Virus record (IMG/VR): IMGVR_UViG_3300049893_000164
Span: 1-43,533 of that record
Length of the DNA: 43,533 bases
Origin: a virus
Reading direction: 5' to 3' (one strand)
In this document: one piece after another, positions 1 to 6,048 of the stretch
Layout of the letters: the number at the start of each line of letters is the position of its first letter
How positions within the stretch are numbered: the stretch's first letter is position 1
Notes under the pieces: generated by a model
What the model was told of the DNA's origin: nothing
Databases searched by the model: none
What the model saw: only the letters and a program-made list of their open reading frames with translations
Translations under genes and position numbers: made by a program

Positions 1-107
1 CTTCTTGCCCAGCTTGTGGGGTCGTTGCGGCGGTCAAGTTTTAGGTCGTAGAAATAGACTACCCAACCTCCATAACCGGGTTGTATGCGAACTGTGCTGA
101 ATTTCAT
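1..107 (-). CDS. Truncated left-end copy of the 83-aa gene at 43249-43500
   Basis: The reading frame starts at the ATG at 107-105 and is identical to the first part of the complete gene at the right end for about 30 codons. Between the bases matching 43372 and 43410, 37 bases present at the right end are missing here, with a 2-base TG at the junction. The loss shifts the frame, so this copy would end in unrelated residues and then runs off the window. The start overlaps the stop of the next upstream gene (ATGA). It is either an assembly-end artefact or a deletion variant. The full-length gene at the other end should be taken as the real one. Confidence 0.6.
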   Translation of the reverse strand, partial: MKFSTVRIQPGYGGWVVYFYDLKLDRRNDPTSWAR

Positions 108-140
108 TTATTGTCCGCCTCCAGCGCTTCAATCAGTACG
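15..140. repeat. Terminal redundancy, left copy
   Basis: Bases 15-140 are identical to 43408-43533, the last 126 bases of the window. Bases 1-16 also match 43357-43372, so the left end carries a further 16 matching bases after a 37-base gap. Genes read cleanly across the join: the 45-aa gene at 104-241 continues into the gene at 43249-43500. This means the sequence is a circle, or a terminally redundant or circularly permuted molecule, cut at an arbitrary place. A true short direct terminal repeat of the T7 kind cannot be excluded from sequence alone. Confidence 0.85.
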
Positions 141-241
141 TCTATGTGATCCCTCAGTGCGATGAGTCCTTCTTTTGCCTCAGTGGTTTTGTCATCGAAT
201 AAGTCCAAGATTGCTTTCCATGCGCGTTCATAAGTGTTCAT
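104..241 (-). CDS. Small hypothetical protein, 45 aa
   Basis: A short open frame begins MNTYERAWKAIL and ends ALEADNK. The start has a good ribosome binding site (GGAGA followed by ACGAAG), and the stop TGA overlaps the ATG of the following gene. The leader resembles the AAGGAGAACGAA leader in front of the genes starting at 1865 and 2334. The product is charged and predicted mostly helical. No family is recognised. Its 3' part is repeated at 43497-43533 because of the end redundancy. Confidence 0.65.
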   Translation of the reverse strand: MNTYERAWKAILDLFDDKTTEAKEGLIALRDHIDVLIEALEADNK

Positions 242-252
242 CTTCGTTCTCC

Positions 253-513
253 TTACCACAGGTTATCCGGCAGCTTCACGCCGGTTACGATATAAACATC
301 AGCCAAAGTTTTGATCGCCTGCTCAATGTCATCTCGGCCTAGAAAATCCCAAAGCGGATGGCCGTCACCCATCTGGCGAACAGCGTAGATTATTTTCTGC
401 TCGAAACTCAGACTCGGACGCCCATCATTGCACGCGCGGCTAGCAACTTCATCAAGAGACTCTAGCGCCTCTTCCATCTTGCGATACACGTCTTTCAGTG
501 TTAGTTGATCCAT
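253..513 (-). CDS. Hypothetical protein, 86 aa
   Basis: Complete frame starting MDQLTLKDVYRKMEEALE. The N-terminal QLTLKD motif and the DNA encoding it are shared with the coiled-coil gene starting at 3091 (MQLTLKDACDL), which suggests a copied 5' end. The protein is acidic and helical with no recognisable catalytic motif. It is separated from the 45-aa gene below by 11 bases and from the next upstream gene by about 200 bases of gene-free DNA. Function unknown. Confidence 0.7.
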   Translation of the reverse strand: MDQLTLKDVYRKMEEALESLDEVASRACNDGRPSLSFEQKIIYAVRQMGDGHPLWDFLGRDDIEQAIKTLADVYIVTGVKLPDNLW

Positions 514-714
514 CTTTCATACCCTTTCAAGTTGTAAATGCGCGGTTACGATACTCCGGCGTTGGTGCCGTCTGAGCGCCCCCAGACCTTCAGCCCCGCT
601 ACGCAGAACTGCCAACCGATCAAGCTGTGCAGACGTTAGGCACCCAATCCAAGCTGTTATTCGAGGATGCCTCCTCTAGCCCACTGGCGGAACAACTTGG
701 AGCGCCGTGTCCTC
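514..714. other. Gene-free spacer, possible gene remnant
   Basis: About 200 bases without a convincing gene. On the minus strand an open frame of roughly 50 codons ends with TGA at 517-519 and contains the stretch TSAQLDRLAVLRSGAEGL, which looks protein-like. It has no ATG or GTG start, although GAGGAGG lies at its upstream edge. It may be the tail of a decayed gene. A small inverted repeat (GTCTG/CAGAC) lies in the same stretch. No promoter or terminator is evident. Confidence 0.35.
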
Positions 715-966
715 CTAGCGATCTGCAAGCGCCGTGCTCTCTCCTTTCCTGCATGCGTCTATCAGCGTGTCTATCGTGGCACGCAGCGCAGGCCACTCTT
801 CAACCTCTATGCAAATCTTGCATGCGTCGCCGCTCACGTGCTGGATGACCTCGACGAGCTCGCCACCTGACTCGTCGGTGATCCGCACTTCAGTTGCCAT
901 CTCCGAAAAGATTGGCTCGGTTTCGGGCAGTACGATCATAGATAACGTCCTTGTTATGTAGGTCAT
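715..966 (-). CDS. Hypothetical protein, 83 aa
   Basis: Frame starting at the ATG at 966, which overlaps the TGA of the preceding gene (ATGA). The motif AAGGA lies 9 bases upstream. An internal ATG 27 bases later also has AAGGA at 8 bases, so translation could begin at MIVLPETEP instead. The product contains a beta-rich middle (ATEVRITDESGGELVEVIQH) and ends LADR. No family recognised. It is part of a translationally coupled run of small accessory genes. Confidence 0.65.
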   Translation of the reverse strand: MTYITRTLSMIVLPETEPIFSEMATEVRITDESGGELVEVIQHVSGDACKICIEVEEWPALRATIDTLIDACRKGESTALADR

Positions 967-1160
967 TTCAACAATTCCTTACTGAAAATGTTACGCACTG
1001 CGGTAGCCTGCTCCGCAATCGTCTCCACCTGCTTCCTCCCTTCGCGCTCTCCAGCCTTGTATGCGGCTTGGCAAGCCGCCTCAACGTCGTATGGCCCTCT
1101 ACCATAGGCAAGCGCGGCCGTGAACACCTTGCTACGCTTCTTCCAGTCTGCAAAGCTCAT
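963..1160 (-). CDS. Hypothetical protein, 65 aa
   Basis: Frame beginning MSFADWKKRSKVF and ending FSKELLK. Its start overlaps the stop of the preceding gene by four bases, and its own stop overlaps the next start in the same way, so it sits in a coupled operon. The sequence includes AYKAGEREGRKQVE, a charged helix common in short phage accessory proteins. No known domain is visible. Confidence 0.65.
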   Translation of the reverse strand: MSFADWKKRSKVFTAALAYGRGPYDVEAACQAAYKAGEREGRKQVETIAEQATAVRNIFSKELLK

Positions 1161-1345
1161 CTCAACCCCTTCCTCGCTTCATCGCGCATACTTTCAATCA
1201 GACTTAACAAGTACGCCTTTGGCAATGGCTCCCCCAGTGGGGTACTCTCACTCCCCGCCCACATTTCATATATGGCGCGGCAGATACCACGAAGGCGCGA
1301 TATCTCGTCCAGTAGCAACACCTCCCTTGCGGTTCCAATATTCAT
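1157..1345 (-). CDS. Hypothetical protein, 62 aa
   Basis: Frame MNIGTAREVLLLDEISRLR to DEARKGLR. Start and stop each overlap the neighbouring genes by four bases (ATGA). The protein is mainly helical, with the short motif EPLPKAYLLSLIESM. No function can be assigned. It is probably co-translated with its neighbours. Confidence 0.65.
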   Translation of the reverse strand: MNIGTAREVLLLDEISRLRGICRAIYEMWAGSESTPLGEPLPKAYLLSLIESMRDEARKGLR

Positions 1346-1527
1346 CTCAATACCCCCGATCCACGTTGTTTATACCACTCAGCTACGTCCTCTTTGCGCT
1401 TCTCCCGCAGCATCTCAATTGAAAGGTCACGGTTCATGACTTCTAACTCCAAGATGCCGATCCGCGCTTCGAGATGTCGGCACTTGGTGCAGTCGCTCAG
1501 TCTGAATTTATCGTCGCGGTGGATCAT
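1342..1527 (-). CDS. Hypothetical protein with coiled-coil segment, 61 aa
   Basis: The start is placed at the ATG at 1527 (MIHRDDKFRLSDCTKC), because it overlaps the preceding stop and has AAGGAG five bases upstream. A longer frame to 1617 lies inside the preceding gene and is not needed. A single CxxC (SDCTKCRHLE) precedes a heptad-like helix (ARIGILELEVMNRDL). This may be a small metal-binding or helical adaptor protein. Function unknown. Confidence 0.6.
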   Translation of the reverse strand: MIHRDDKFRLSDCTKCRHLEARIGILELEVMNRDLSIEMLREKRKEDVAEWYKQRGSGVLR

Positions 1528-1865
1528 TCCATCTCCTTCCCAATCTCGGCCGCAGCGAGGACTATCGCTCGGCGCGTTGCTGCGTATGGGTCGCTGTCGT
1601 GTGGAGCTGTGCGCCACTCACCTTTCGGTATTTGCTTCGCGTGTGTCCTGTTCCAGTGGTTGTCTATTTCCAGTCTCATACCGAGTTTAACCGCCAGTCG
1701 CAGTGCATCGCCGTCGTCGACGAGGGGGTTCCATTCTTTCGCGGCTAAAACATTCTGCTCGGGGCGGAAACCTGTGACATCCCTCCATATCCCATATGGT
1801 ATCAATATAACTTTCATCCCGGCAGCCTTTGCCGCCAGTCTTAGCAGTGCTACGTCTTCGTCCAT
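1524..1865 (-). CDS. Phage hypothetical protein, DUF2591-like, 113 aa
   Basis: Begins MDEDVALLRLAAKAAG after an AAGGAG-ACGAA leader. The C-terminal half carries WNPLVDDGDALRLAVKL and a terminal AATRRAIVLAAAEIGKEM. This arrangement recurs in a widespread family of phage accessory proteins of unknown function (the assignment to DUF2591 is from memory and needs a profile search). It is probably cytoplasmic and non-structural. The neighbouring genes are similarly small accessory proteins. Confidence 0.7.
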   Translation of the reverse strand: MDEDVALLRLAAKAAGMKVILIPYGIWRDVTGFRPEQNVLAAKEWNPLVDDGDALRLAVKLGMRLEIDNHWNRTHAKQIPKGEWRTAPHDSDPYAATRRAIVLAAAEIGKEME

Positions 1866-1877
1866 TTCGTTCTCCTT

Positions 1878-2111
1878 TCATTCAATTCCATACTGCACTT
1901 TGATTCGATCAACAACCCACGTCAGCGGGCAGTGATCCAGCAGCCACTTATCCGCAACCTCTGGCAGATTCGTGATAGGCCTGTCGTTGTCGTTGCTGTA
2001 GCCATCGCGCTCGTAAAAATACTTCACGTACTGCGGGGCGTTGTCGGCCGTCCAGTTGTAGAACTCGTCATACTGTTCCGTTGTTCCGTAAATCTTATCG
2101 ATTGCAGCCAT
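1878..2111 (-). CDS. Hypothetical protein, 77 aa
   Basis: The start is chosen at the ATG at 2111 (MAAIDKIYGTTEQY), which has GGAG six bases upstream. An ATG four codons earlier (2123) lacks a binding site and overlaps the stop region of the preceding gene. The protein is rich in Tyr and Asp (YVKYFYERDGYSNDNDR) and ends CPLTWVVDRIKVQYGIE, a pattern seen in phage proteins of unknown function. No catalytic motif. Confidence 0.65.
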   Translation of the reverse strand: MAAIDKIYGTTEQYDEFYNWTADNAPQYVKYFYERDGYSNDNDRPITNLPEVADKWLLDHCPLTWVVDRIKVQYGIE

Positions 2112-2112
2112 G

Positions 2113-2334
2113 TTATTCTCCATTGTTTAGTTTGTCATACGCTTCCATAGCTTCCTTCTCCTTCGTACCCATTGGCTCTCCACCCCAGTTCCACAGGATT
2201 GCCTCATGTTGTAACTCGATCAGGTCGAGGAGGGCGATGATGTGCTGTTTGTTGATCGTGGTTACAAACTCGATGCCGTCGAAGCGGATTACTTGCGTTG
2301 CTTCAGCCAGCTTTCTAAGTTTCTTCAGGTTCAT
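2113..2334 (-). CDS. Hypothetical protein, 73 aa
   Basis: Frame MNLKKLRKLAEATQV to YDKLNNGE with an AAGGAG-ACGAA leader identical in plan to the one before the gene at 1865. It overlaps the end of the coiled-coil gene by 20 bases. A short hydrophobic helix (HIIALLDLIEL) follows a beta-like segment. Such proteins are common in phage accessory regions, and the function is unknown. Confidence 0.65.
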   Translation of the reverse strand: MNLKKLRKLAEATQVIRFDGIEFVTTINKQHIIALLDLIELQHEAILWNWGGEPMGTKEKEAMEAYDKLNNGE

Positions 2335-3091
2335 TTCGTTCTCCTTTCATCACAGCGTCGATGGCGGATAGGCAATCTTCAGCCATTCGCACATTGACCC
2401 CCGCTCTATTTGCTCGTATGACAAGATCAGATAATGCTTCCCGCAACTGCTTCTCCCGCGACTGAAGTGCAATGTAATCCTTGTACGCATTGATCCGCTC
2501 AAGCGGCAAGTCATCTCGCTCAATCAGCATACGCGCAGCCAACACCCGGTTATCGTGGTTTGCTTTCCAGTGGTTGCAATCTGCCTCAAGCCCCATGAGA
2601 CGCAGCTTCAATTCCTCAGTTTCTTGGTTGTATTTTTTGCGCCAATAGTCTCGACTTTGTTGTACTGCTGCATAGTCCTCACGACATGATTTATTTACAC
2701 ACTCTTGATGGATTATCTCGATCTTCAAATCGTCGCACTCTCTCATCAATGTGGCATAGTCCTCACGATATGAGTCAATTACCCGCTCTCGATGAATCAC
2801 CCCGATCTTTAAGTCGTCGATCTTCTTCTCAAGCTCCGTGATACGTCGATTCGCCTCTCTCAAACTCTCCTGCGTAGCCTCAAGGACGTTCCAGTCGTAG
2901 CCAAGAACTTCTTCCATCTTGGCGATTCTGCTTTGATAGTCCTTCTCTTGGTCGCAGTCTGCGGCTAGTTGTATCCGGTAGCACTCCAGCCCTCGGTTTG
3001 CAGCTTCAAGCTCTTCCGTTAGCTTGATTACTTGTGCGCGGAGAGATTCAACATCTGCTAGGTCGCATGCGTCTTTAAGTGTTAGTTGCAT
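2315..3091 (-). CDS. Long coiled-coil protein, 258 aa
   Basis: The start is set at the ATG at 3091 (MQLTLKDACDLADVE) because GAGGAGG lies four bases upstream. The frame extends further upstream without a better site. Most of the protein (about residues 15-215) is a heptad-rich coiled coil. Two adjacent 28-residue segments are near copies of each other (DDLKIGVIHRERV... and DDLKIEIIHQECV...), matching an 84-base DNA duplication. No enzymatic motif. It may act as a scaffold or inhibitor, but there is no direct evidence. Confidence 0.75.
   Translation of the reverse strand: MQLTLKDACDLADVESLRAQVIKLTEELEAANRGLECYRIQLAADCDQEKDYQSRIAKMEEVLGYDWNVLEATQESLREANRRITELEKKIDDLKIGVIHRERVIDSYREDYATLMRECDDLKIEIIHQECVNKSCREDYAAVQQSRDYWRKKYNQETEELKLRLMGLEADCNHWKANHDNRVLAARMLIERDDLPLERINAYKDYIALQSREKQLREALSDLVIRANRAGVNVRMAEDCLSAIDAVMKGERNEPEET
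2671..2838. repeat. 84-base in-frame tandem duplication
   Basis: The 19-base stretch beginning CATAGTCCTCACGA recurs 84 bases apart (2671 and 2755), and the intervening sequence also aligns with scattered differences. The unit equals 28 codons of the coiled-coil gene, so the duplication preserves the reading frame and lengthens the coil by four heptads. Confidence 0.8.
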
Positions 3092-3137
3092 GATGCCTCC
3101 TCGCCATACATTTACATCCGATTCCGTCACTCATGAT

Positions 3138-3347
3138 TCACTCCCCTACCATAGCGTTAATACCAATTAGATCGTCTTGTGGCATAGCCTCAGAAAACAT
3201 AGAATCAAAGTCTTTCAGAACCCTATATCTAATGGTTTCATCTTTAAGAAGTGTGTTGATAAACGCATCAAGATCGACACCAAACTTCCCTTGAGTACCA
3301 AAACGTCTAACAACCAAATATTTAAGTGCGGCGGTTTGTACGCTCAC
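3138..3347 (-). CDS. Hypothetical protein, 69 aa, GTG start
   Basis: The start is placed at the GTG at 3347, which overlaps the preceding stop (GTGA) and has AAGGAG six bases upstream. An ATG at 3380 is inside the preceding gene. The product begins MSVQTAALKYLVVRRFGTQG and ends GINAMVGE. It is a small helical protein with no recognised domain. Confidence 0.6.
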   Translation of the reverse strand: MSVQTAALKYLVVRRFGTQGKFGVDLDAFINTLLKDETIRYRVLKDFDSMFSEAMPQDDLIGINAMVGE

Positions 3348-3577
3348 GATCCACTCCTTGCTCGTATGGCTGCTGCACAATCTCTAGGGGCAATCATGTC
3401 TGAATCCCACTCCTCCACTAACTTGGCACACGCCTCCCTCTCCATTGCTGCAATGAGGTTGGCGAAGGTTTCAAGTTCCCTAACCGTGTCTTGTCGCCAA
3501 GGGTTTGAATCCAGCAGTTCAACTTCTTCTAGTATTCCCGCTTGCGTTGCTAGTTGGATAATTTCGTCGCGCGTCAT
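3344..3577 (-). CDS. Phage accessory protein of the MTRDEII family, 77 aa
   Basis: Begins MTRDEIIQLATQAGILE and contains TFANLIAAMEREACAKL followed by CAAAIRARSGS. This layout is widespread in phages that infect Burkholderiales and relatives, function unknown. A paralogue with the same first ten residues lies at 3792-4130. The start overlaps the stop of the amber-interrupted gene (ATGA), so the pair was probably co-translated. Confidence 0.75.
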   Translation of the reverse strand: MTRDEIIQLATQAGILEEVELLDSNPWRQDTVRELETFANLIAAMEREACAKLVEEWDSDMIAPRDCAAAIRARSGS

Positions 3578-3789
3578 AGTTGATCCTTTGTGTAGAGCGG
3601 GGTGTCTAACTGTGGGTACAGCGTCCCCCCTTTTGAGACCTCTCCTGTATCACAACACATCCAAGCAATCGGCTCCGGCTCTGGCCGTGCTAGATGCTCA
3701 CAGATGTCAGAGATATACTTCTACATTTGTTCCCATGTCATATCGTTGAGCGTAATACCTCGCTCAAGCAGGGTTCGCGTGGCGGTCAT
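3574..3789 (-). pseudogene. 71-codon gene interrupted by an in-frame amber codon
   Basis: Starting at the ATG at 3789 the frame reads 22 codons (MTATRTLLERGITLNDMTW...), then TAG at 3723-3721, then 48 more codons up to a TGA overlapping the next ATG. The part after the stop contains CEHLARPEPEPIAWM and PLYTKDQL. It resembles the gene at 4127-4402 (TTRRGLLER, REHLEKPEPE), so both halves belong to one family. A CAG-to-TAG change is the likely cause. Other genes in the genome, including the primase, end in TAG, so general recoding is unlikely. Confidence 0.7.
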
Positions 3790-3791
3790 GA

Positions 3792-4130
3792 TTATTCTTT
3801 CCAAACGTGATTGCATATATGACACTTGTGCATATAACCGTAGTTCCAATGTTGAAACGGTGCTGTACCACATTTAGGACATTTCATACATCCTCCACTT
3901 GATTCAGTTTGTCGTAGGTATTCCGGCAATTCTCTAACTTCTTCACGTAAACCCTGCATCGCCTTCGCGTTATCACCTATCCAGTGCGGATAGTCCTTGA
4001 CTACGTTTATGTAATGCTCAGTAATCAGGTTGGCGAAGGTGAGGAGTTCTTCATCCGCGAAGCATGTAAGCGTTTCAGTTCTCGACGCCTTGGCTTGCCT
4101 TGCTAGTTGGATAATTTCGTCGCGCGTCAT
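3792..4130 (-). CDS. MTRDEII-family protein with C-terminal zinc ribbon, 112 aa
   Basis: The first ten residues equal those of the gene at 3344-3577. The middle shares TFANLI. The end carries two Cys pairs (CPKCG and CHICN) separated by 16 residues, a classical zinc-ribbon arrangement followed by HVWKE. The start overlaps the preceding stop by four bases. The family is of unknown function; the zinc ribbon could bind nucleic acid or a protein partner. It forms part of a duplicated two-gene cassette. Confidence 0.75.
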   Translation of the reverse strand: MTRDEIIQLARQAKASRTETLTCFADEELLTFANLITEHYINVVKDYPHWIGDNAKAMQGLREEVRELPEYLRQTESSGGCMKCPKCGTAPFQHWNYGYMHKCHICNHVWKE

Positions 4131-4402
4131 TTCACTCTCCTGTATTCCACGTCGGTATCGTTGATCTTATCTCTACACCATGTTGCATCGTCAGGCAGGA
4201 ATTCACCTGAAGGGTCTTCCCCATCGGGATCAACCTGTAACCAGATAATGTCTGGTACTTGATGGAGATTCTCTGGCTCTGGTTTCTCTAGATGCTCACG
4301 GATGGAGAGGATTAACTCCTCCATATCTTTTTCGGTCGTCCATCTTCCTACACCGCGAACAACATCTACTGTTCGCTCTAATAGTCCTCGCCTAGTTGTC
4401 AT
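4127..4402 (-). CDS. Accessory protein, 91 aa, intact paralogue of the amber gene
   Basis: The start is the ATG at 4402, overlapping the preceding stop (ATGA). The longer frame to 4657 is only an unused extension over the lectin-like gene. The protein begins MTTRRGLLERTVDVVRGV and contains SIREHLEKPEPENL, then an acidic tail (DPDGEDPSGEF, RDKINDTDVEYRRVK). It is similar in plan to the interrupted gene at 3574-3789. Function unknown. Confidence 0.7.
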   Translation of the reverse strand: MTTRRGLLERTVDVVRGVGRWTTEKDMEELILSIREHLEKPEPENLHQVPDIIWLQVDPDGEDPSGEFLPDDATWCRDKINDTDVEYRRVK

Positions 4403-4671
4403 GCGTCCTCCACAAGACGGAACCCGACGTCGCCGCTGCGGTTTCCGGGCGTATTGCGGTTGCGGTTCTCCGCGCGCAGGCTGACCGGATCGTTGCCCCA
4501 AGAACCGCCGCGAAGCACACGATATTTCGGTTCTATGCCCTCGACAAGACGGAACCCGTAGTTGGGGTTCCGGTACGTCGAGCCGCCCCTGATGCGGTTG
4601 GCGGAGCGGGCGAACTGGGGATTGTTGACCCAGGAAGCACCGCGCAAAACGCGCCATTTAGTTGTGCTCAT
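4399..4671 (-). CDS. C-terminal part of FGE/C-type-lectin-like protein with two tandem repeats
   Basis: From the ATG at 4671 (MSTTKWRVLRGASW) the frame holds two copies of the conserved C-terminal motif of the FGE-sulfatase (SUMF1) fold: RVLRGASW...RSANR...GFRLVE and RVLRGGSW...RAENR...GFRLVE, each about 38 residues. The positions between the fixed residues are mostly codons ending in C (GTC, TTC, ATC, GGC, TAC, AGC, GAC). This is the pattern expected where AAC codons have been changed at their adenines, as in variable regions of diversity-generating retroelements. The N-terminal part of the domain lies in the other frame upstream (4658-5128). The two overlap by 14 bases. Confidence 0.7.
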   Translation of the reverse strand: MSTTKWRVLRGASWVNNPQFARSANRIRGGSTYRNPNYGFRLVEGIEPKYRVLRGGSWGNDPVSLRAENRNRNTPGNRSGDVGFRLVEDA

Positions 4672-5128
4672 CTTGGCACCACTCCCAAATGTGTCCGCGC
4701 ATGTCGTATAGACCAAAAGCGTTAGGTTTCTTCAGTCCGACAGGATGAGTCGTGCCGTCGCTGTTGCCCCAATGCCAAGCAACTTCATCGATATTGTCGG
4801 CATATTCAATATCCCCTCCGGCTTTGGCGCAATATTCCCACTCAGCCTCGGTGGGGAGGCGGAACTTCCGGCCAGTCTTGGCATTCAGCCGCTGGATGAA
4901 CTCATACACGATATCCTCCCAACTAACCTGCTCCACTGGATGAAAATCGCCCTTGAAGTAGCTTGGGTTCTCCCCCATGATTTCCACCCACTCGCGCTGA
5001 GTTACAGGAAACTTCCCCATGCGGATGTTCTTGCCGGGGATTTTCACCATCTCGAACATCGGCGCTTTCAGACGCTCGATTTCAGCGCCGAGTTCTGCGT
5101 ATTTTGCTTCAAGTTCTTGTAGGGTCAT
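4658..5128 (-). CDS. N-terminal part of FGE/C-type-lectin-like protein, frameshifted, 156 aa
   Basis: A short coiled coil (LEAKYAELGAEIERLK) is followed by a SUMF1/FGE-sulfatase domain: MVKIPG, FPVTQREWVEIMGENPS, RLPTEAEWEYCAKAGG, GLYDMRGHIWEWCQDEHN, then a stop. In the family the next segment is RVLRGGSW, which lies in the +1 frame just after the stop. Removing one T near the TAA would join them into one protein of about 245 residues. The catalytic cysteine segment of true formylglycine-generating enzymes is absent, so a binding rather than enzymatic role is likely. The frameshift may be a mutation, a sequencing error or recoding. Confidence 0.75.
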   Translation of the reverse strand: MTLQELEAKYAELGAEIERLKAPMFEMVKIPGKNIRMGKFPVTQREWVEIMGENPSYFKGDFHPVEQVSWEDIVYEFIQRLNAKTGRKFRLPTEAEWEYCAKAGGDIEYADNIDEVAWHWGNSDGTTHPVGLKKPNAFGLYDMRGHIWEWCQDEHN

Positions 5129-5129
5129 T

Positions 5130-5348
5130 TCACAGCCTCCCGGTCATGCGCATCCGCGCTTTCAGTTCAACACTCTCAAGGATCACCGCAACTACGTCGC
5201 GCGGAATCTTCTCACCCTTGACCTCGGCGAGCAGCAGCTTGATCTGGCGCACCGCATCGACTTGTCCCTCTGCGTGGTCGTGGGATCGGACAACCCCGAC
5301 GACGGCGGCTGGGAGGTTCTTGCTTCTCAGAAAAGGTATGTTCTTCAT
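5130..5348 (-). CDS. Hypothetical protein, 72 aa
   Basis: The start is placed at the ATG at 5348 (MKNIPFLRSKNLPAA), which overlaps the preceding stop. Upstream extension is inside the zinc-finger gene. The sequence includes VRSHDHAEGQVDAVRQIKLLLAEVKGEKIPRD, a helical pattern, and ends RMRMTGRL. No domain recognised. It is directly followed by the lectin-like gene. Confidence 0.6.
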   Translation of the reverse strand: MKNIPFLRSKNLPAAVVGVVRSHDHAEGQVDAVRQIKLLLAEVKGEKIPRDVVAVILESVELKARMRMTGRL

Positions 5349-5608
5349 TTCGATCCATTCACAATTCGGTCGTAAGCGCTCTTGCACTTCTGCGAGCAGT
5401 ACCTTGCAGTAGCCCCTCTGGCGATGAAAGGCGTACCACAGTAGCGGCACTTCTTGTCCCAGGTCTTAGTTGCGACGTGCTTCTGTATGGGCGGGGGCGC
5501 GATATTGCTGTTCGCCAGCAGCATGAACAGCCTCCACCCGTCAGCACCGCTCGCACGTTCGCGAGACTCACCCTGGGATGGAGTCCGTGCGGCGGGTGAC
5601 GGGTTCAT
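5345..5608 (-). CDS. Small zinc-finger protein, 87 aa
   Basis: After a low-complexity N-terminus the protein carries KKCRYCGTPF and ARYCSQKCKSAYDR. This is a CxxC...CxxxC treble-clef-like pair seen in many small phage and bacterial zinc proteins (the YCSxxC signature). It could bind DNA or a host protein. Its start and stop overlap the neighbouring genes (ATGA at both ends), placing it in the coupled accessory operon. Confidence 0.7.
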   Translation of the reverse strand: MNPSPAARTPSQGESRERASGADGWRLFMLLANSNIAPPPIQKHVATKTWDKKCRYCGTPFIARGATARYCSQKCKSAYDRIVNGSK

Positions 5609-5811
5609 GCGTACCTCCTATTTATCAGCATGTGCTGGAGCCTACGCTGGCAGTCGTAAAACCTGCACTCCGCGTCTGCGGCCATGTAGAGGTTGCCCTG
5701 CTGGCTGAACAGATATGAATCGACGTAGTGGCCCTTCATCTCGCACCACGTAAGGAAGTAGGCCAGCCAGAAACTAATCTCGTGAGCCGTCCAATTCAGC
5801 GCGCGTTTCAT
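5605..5811 (-). CDS. Hypothetical protein, 68 aa
   Basis: Frame MKRALNWTAHEISFWLAYF to LQHMLINRRYA. It is rich in aromatic residues and has three Cys, without a clear metal motif. The start overlaps the preceding stop by four bases. No family recognised. Confidence 0.65.
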   Translation of the reverse strand: MKRALNWTAHEISFWLAYFLTWCEMKGHYVDSYLFSQQGNLYMAADAECRFYDCQRRLQHMLINRRYA

Positions 5812-6017
5812 ATCCCATCCCCTTTTAGTTCGGCACGCTCCCGCAGGTAGCGCAGTTTGTTGTACCGCTGATGCAGACGCACCAAGACATCCTCACGTTT
5901 CTTACCTTGCTTCTCAAGCTCCAAGAGTTCAAGAACCTGATCCTCTCTGAAAGTGGAGAGCATGCTGTTCAAGGTGTGCCAGTTACTCAGTGACGCTTTA
6001 AGTATTTCGTTCATCAT
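5808..6017 (-). CDS. First gene of the accessory operon, helical protein, 69 aa
   Basis: Two adjacent ATGs at 6017 and 6014 follow GGAGA by four or seven bases. The protein (MMNEILKASLSNWHTL ... REDQVLELLELEKQGKKRED) is helical and highly charged. It is the first gene after the promoter at 6049-6076, so it is expected to be expressed early and strongly. Function unknown. Confidence 0.7.
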   Translation of the reverse strand: MMNEILKASLSNWHTLNSMLSTFREDQVLELLELEKQGKKREDVLVRLHQRYNKLRYLRERAELKGDGI

Positions 6018-6048
6018 TTGTTCTCCGTTTGTTTAACCTACAAGACAG

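Noticed and set aside
3574-3789. General stop-codon reassignment (TAG to Gln)
   Set aside because: The primase, the polymerase, DUF2800 and several late genes end in TAG at the expected place, so TAG is a working stop.
4127-4657. 176-codon minus-strand frame over the lectin-like repeats
   Set aside because: Its first half is an Arg/Gln-rich shadow of the lectin gene; the real start is the ATG at 4402 overlapping the lectin stop.
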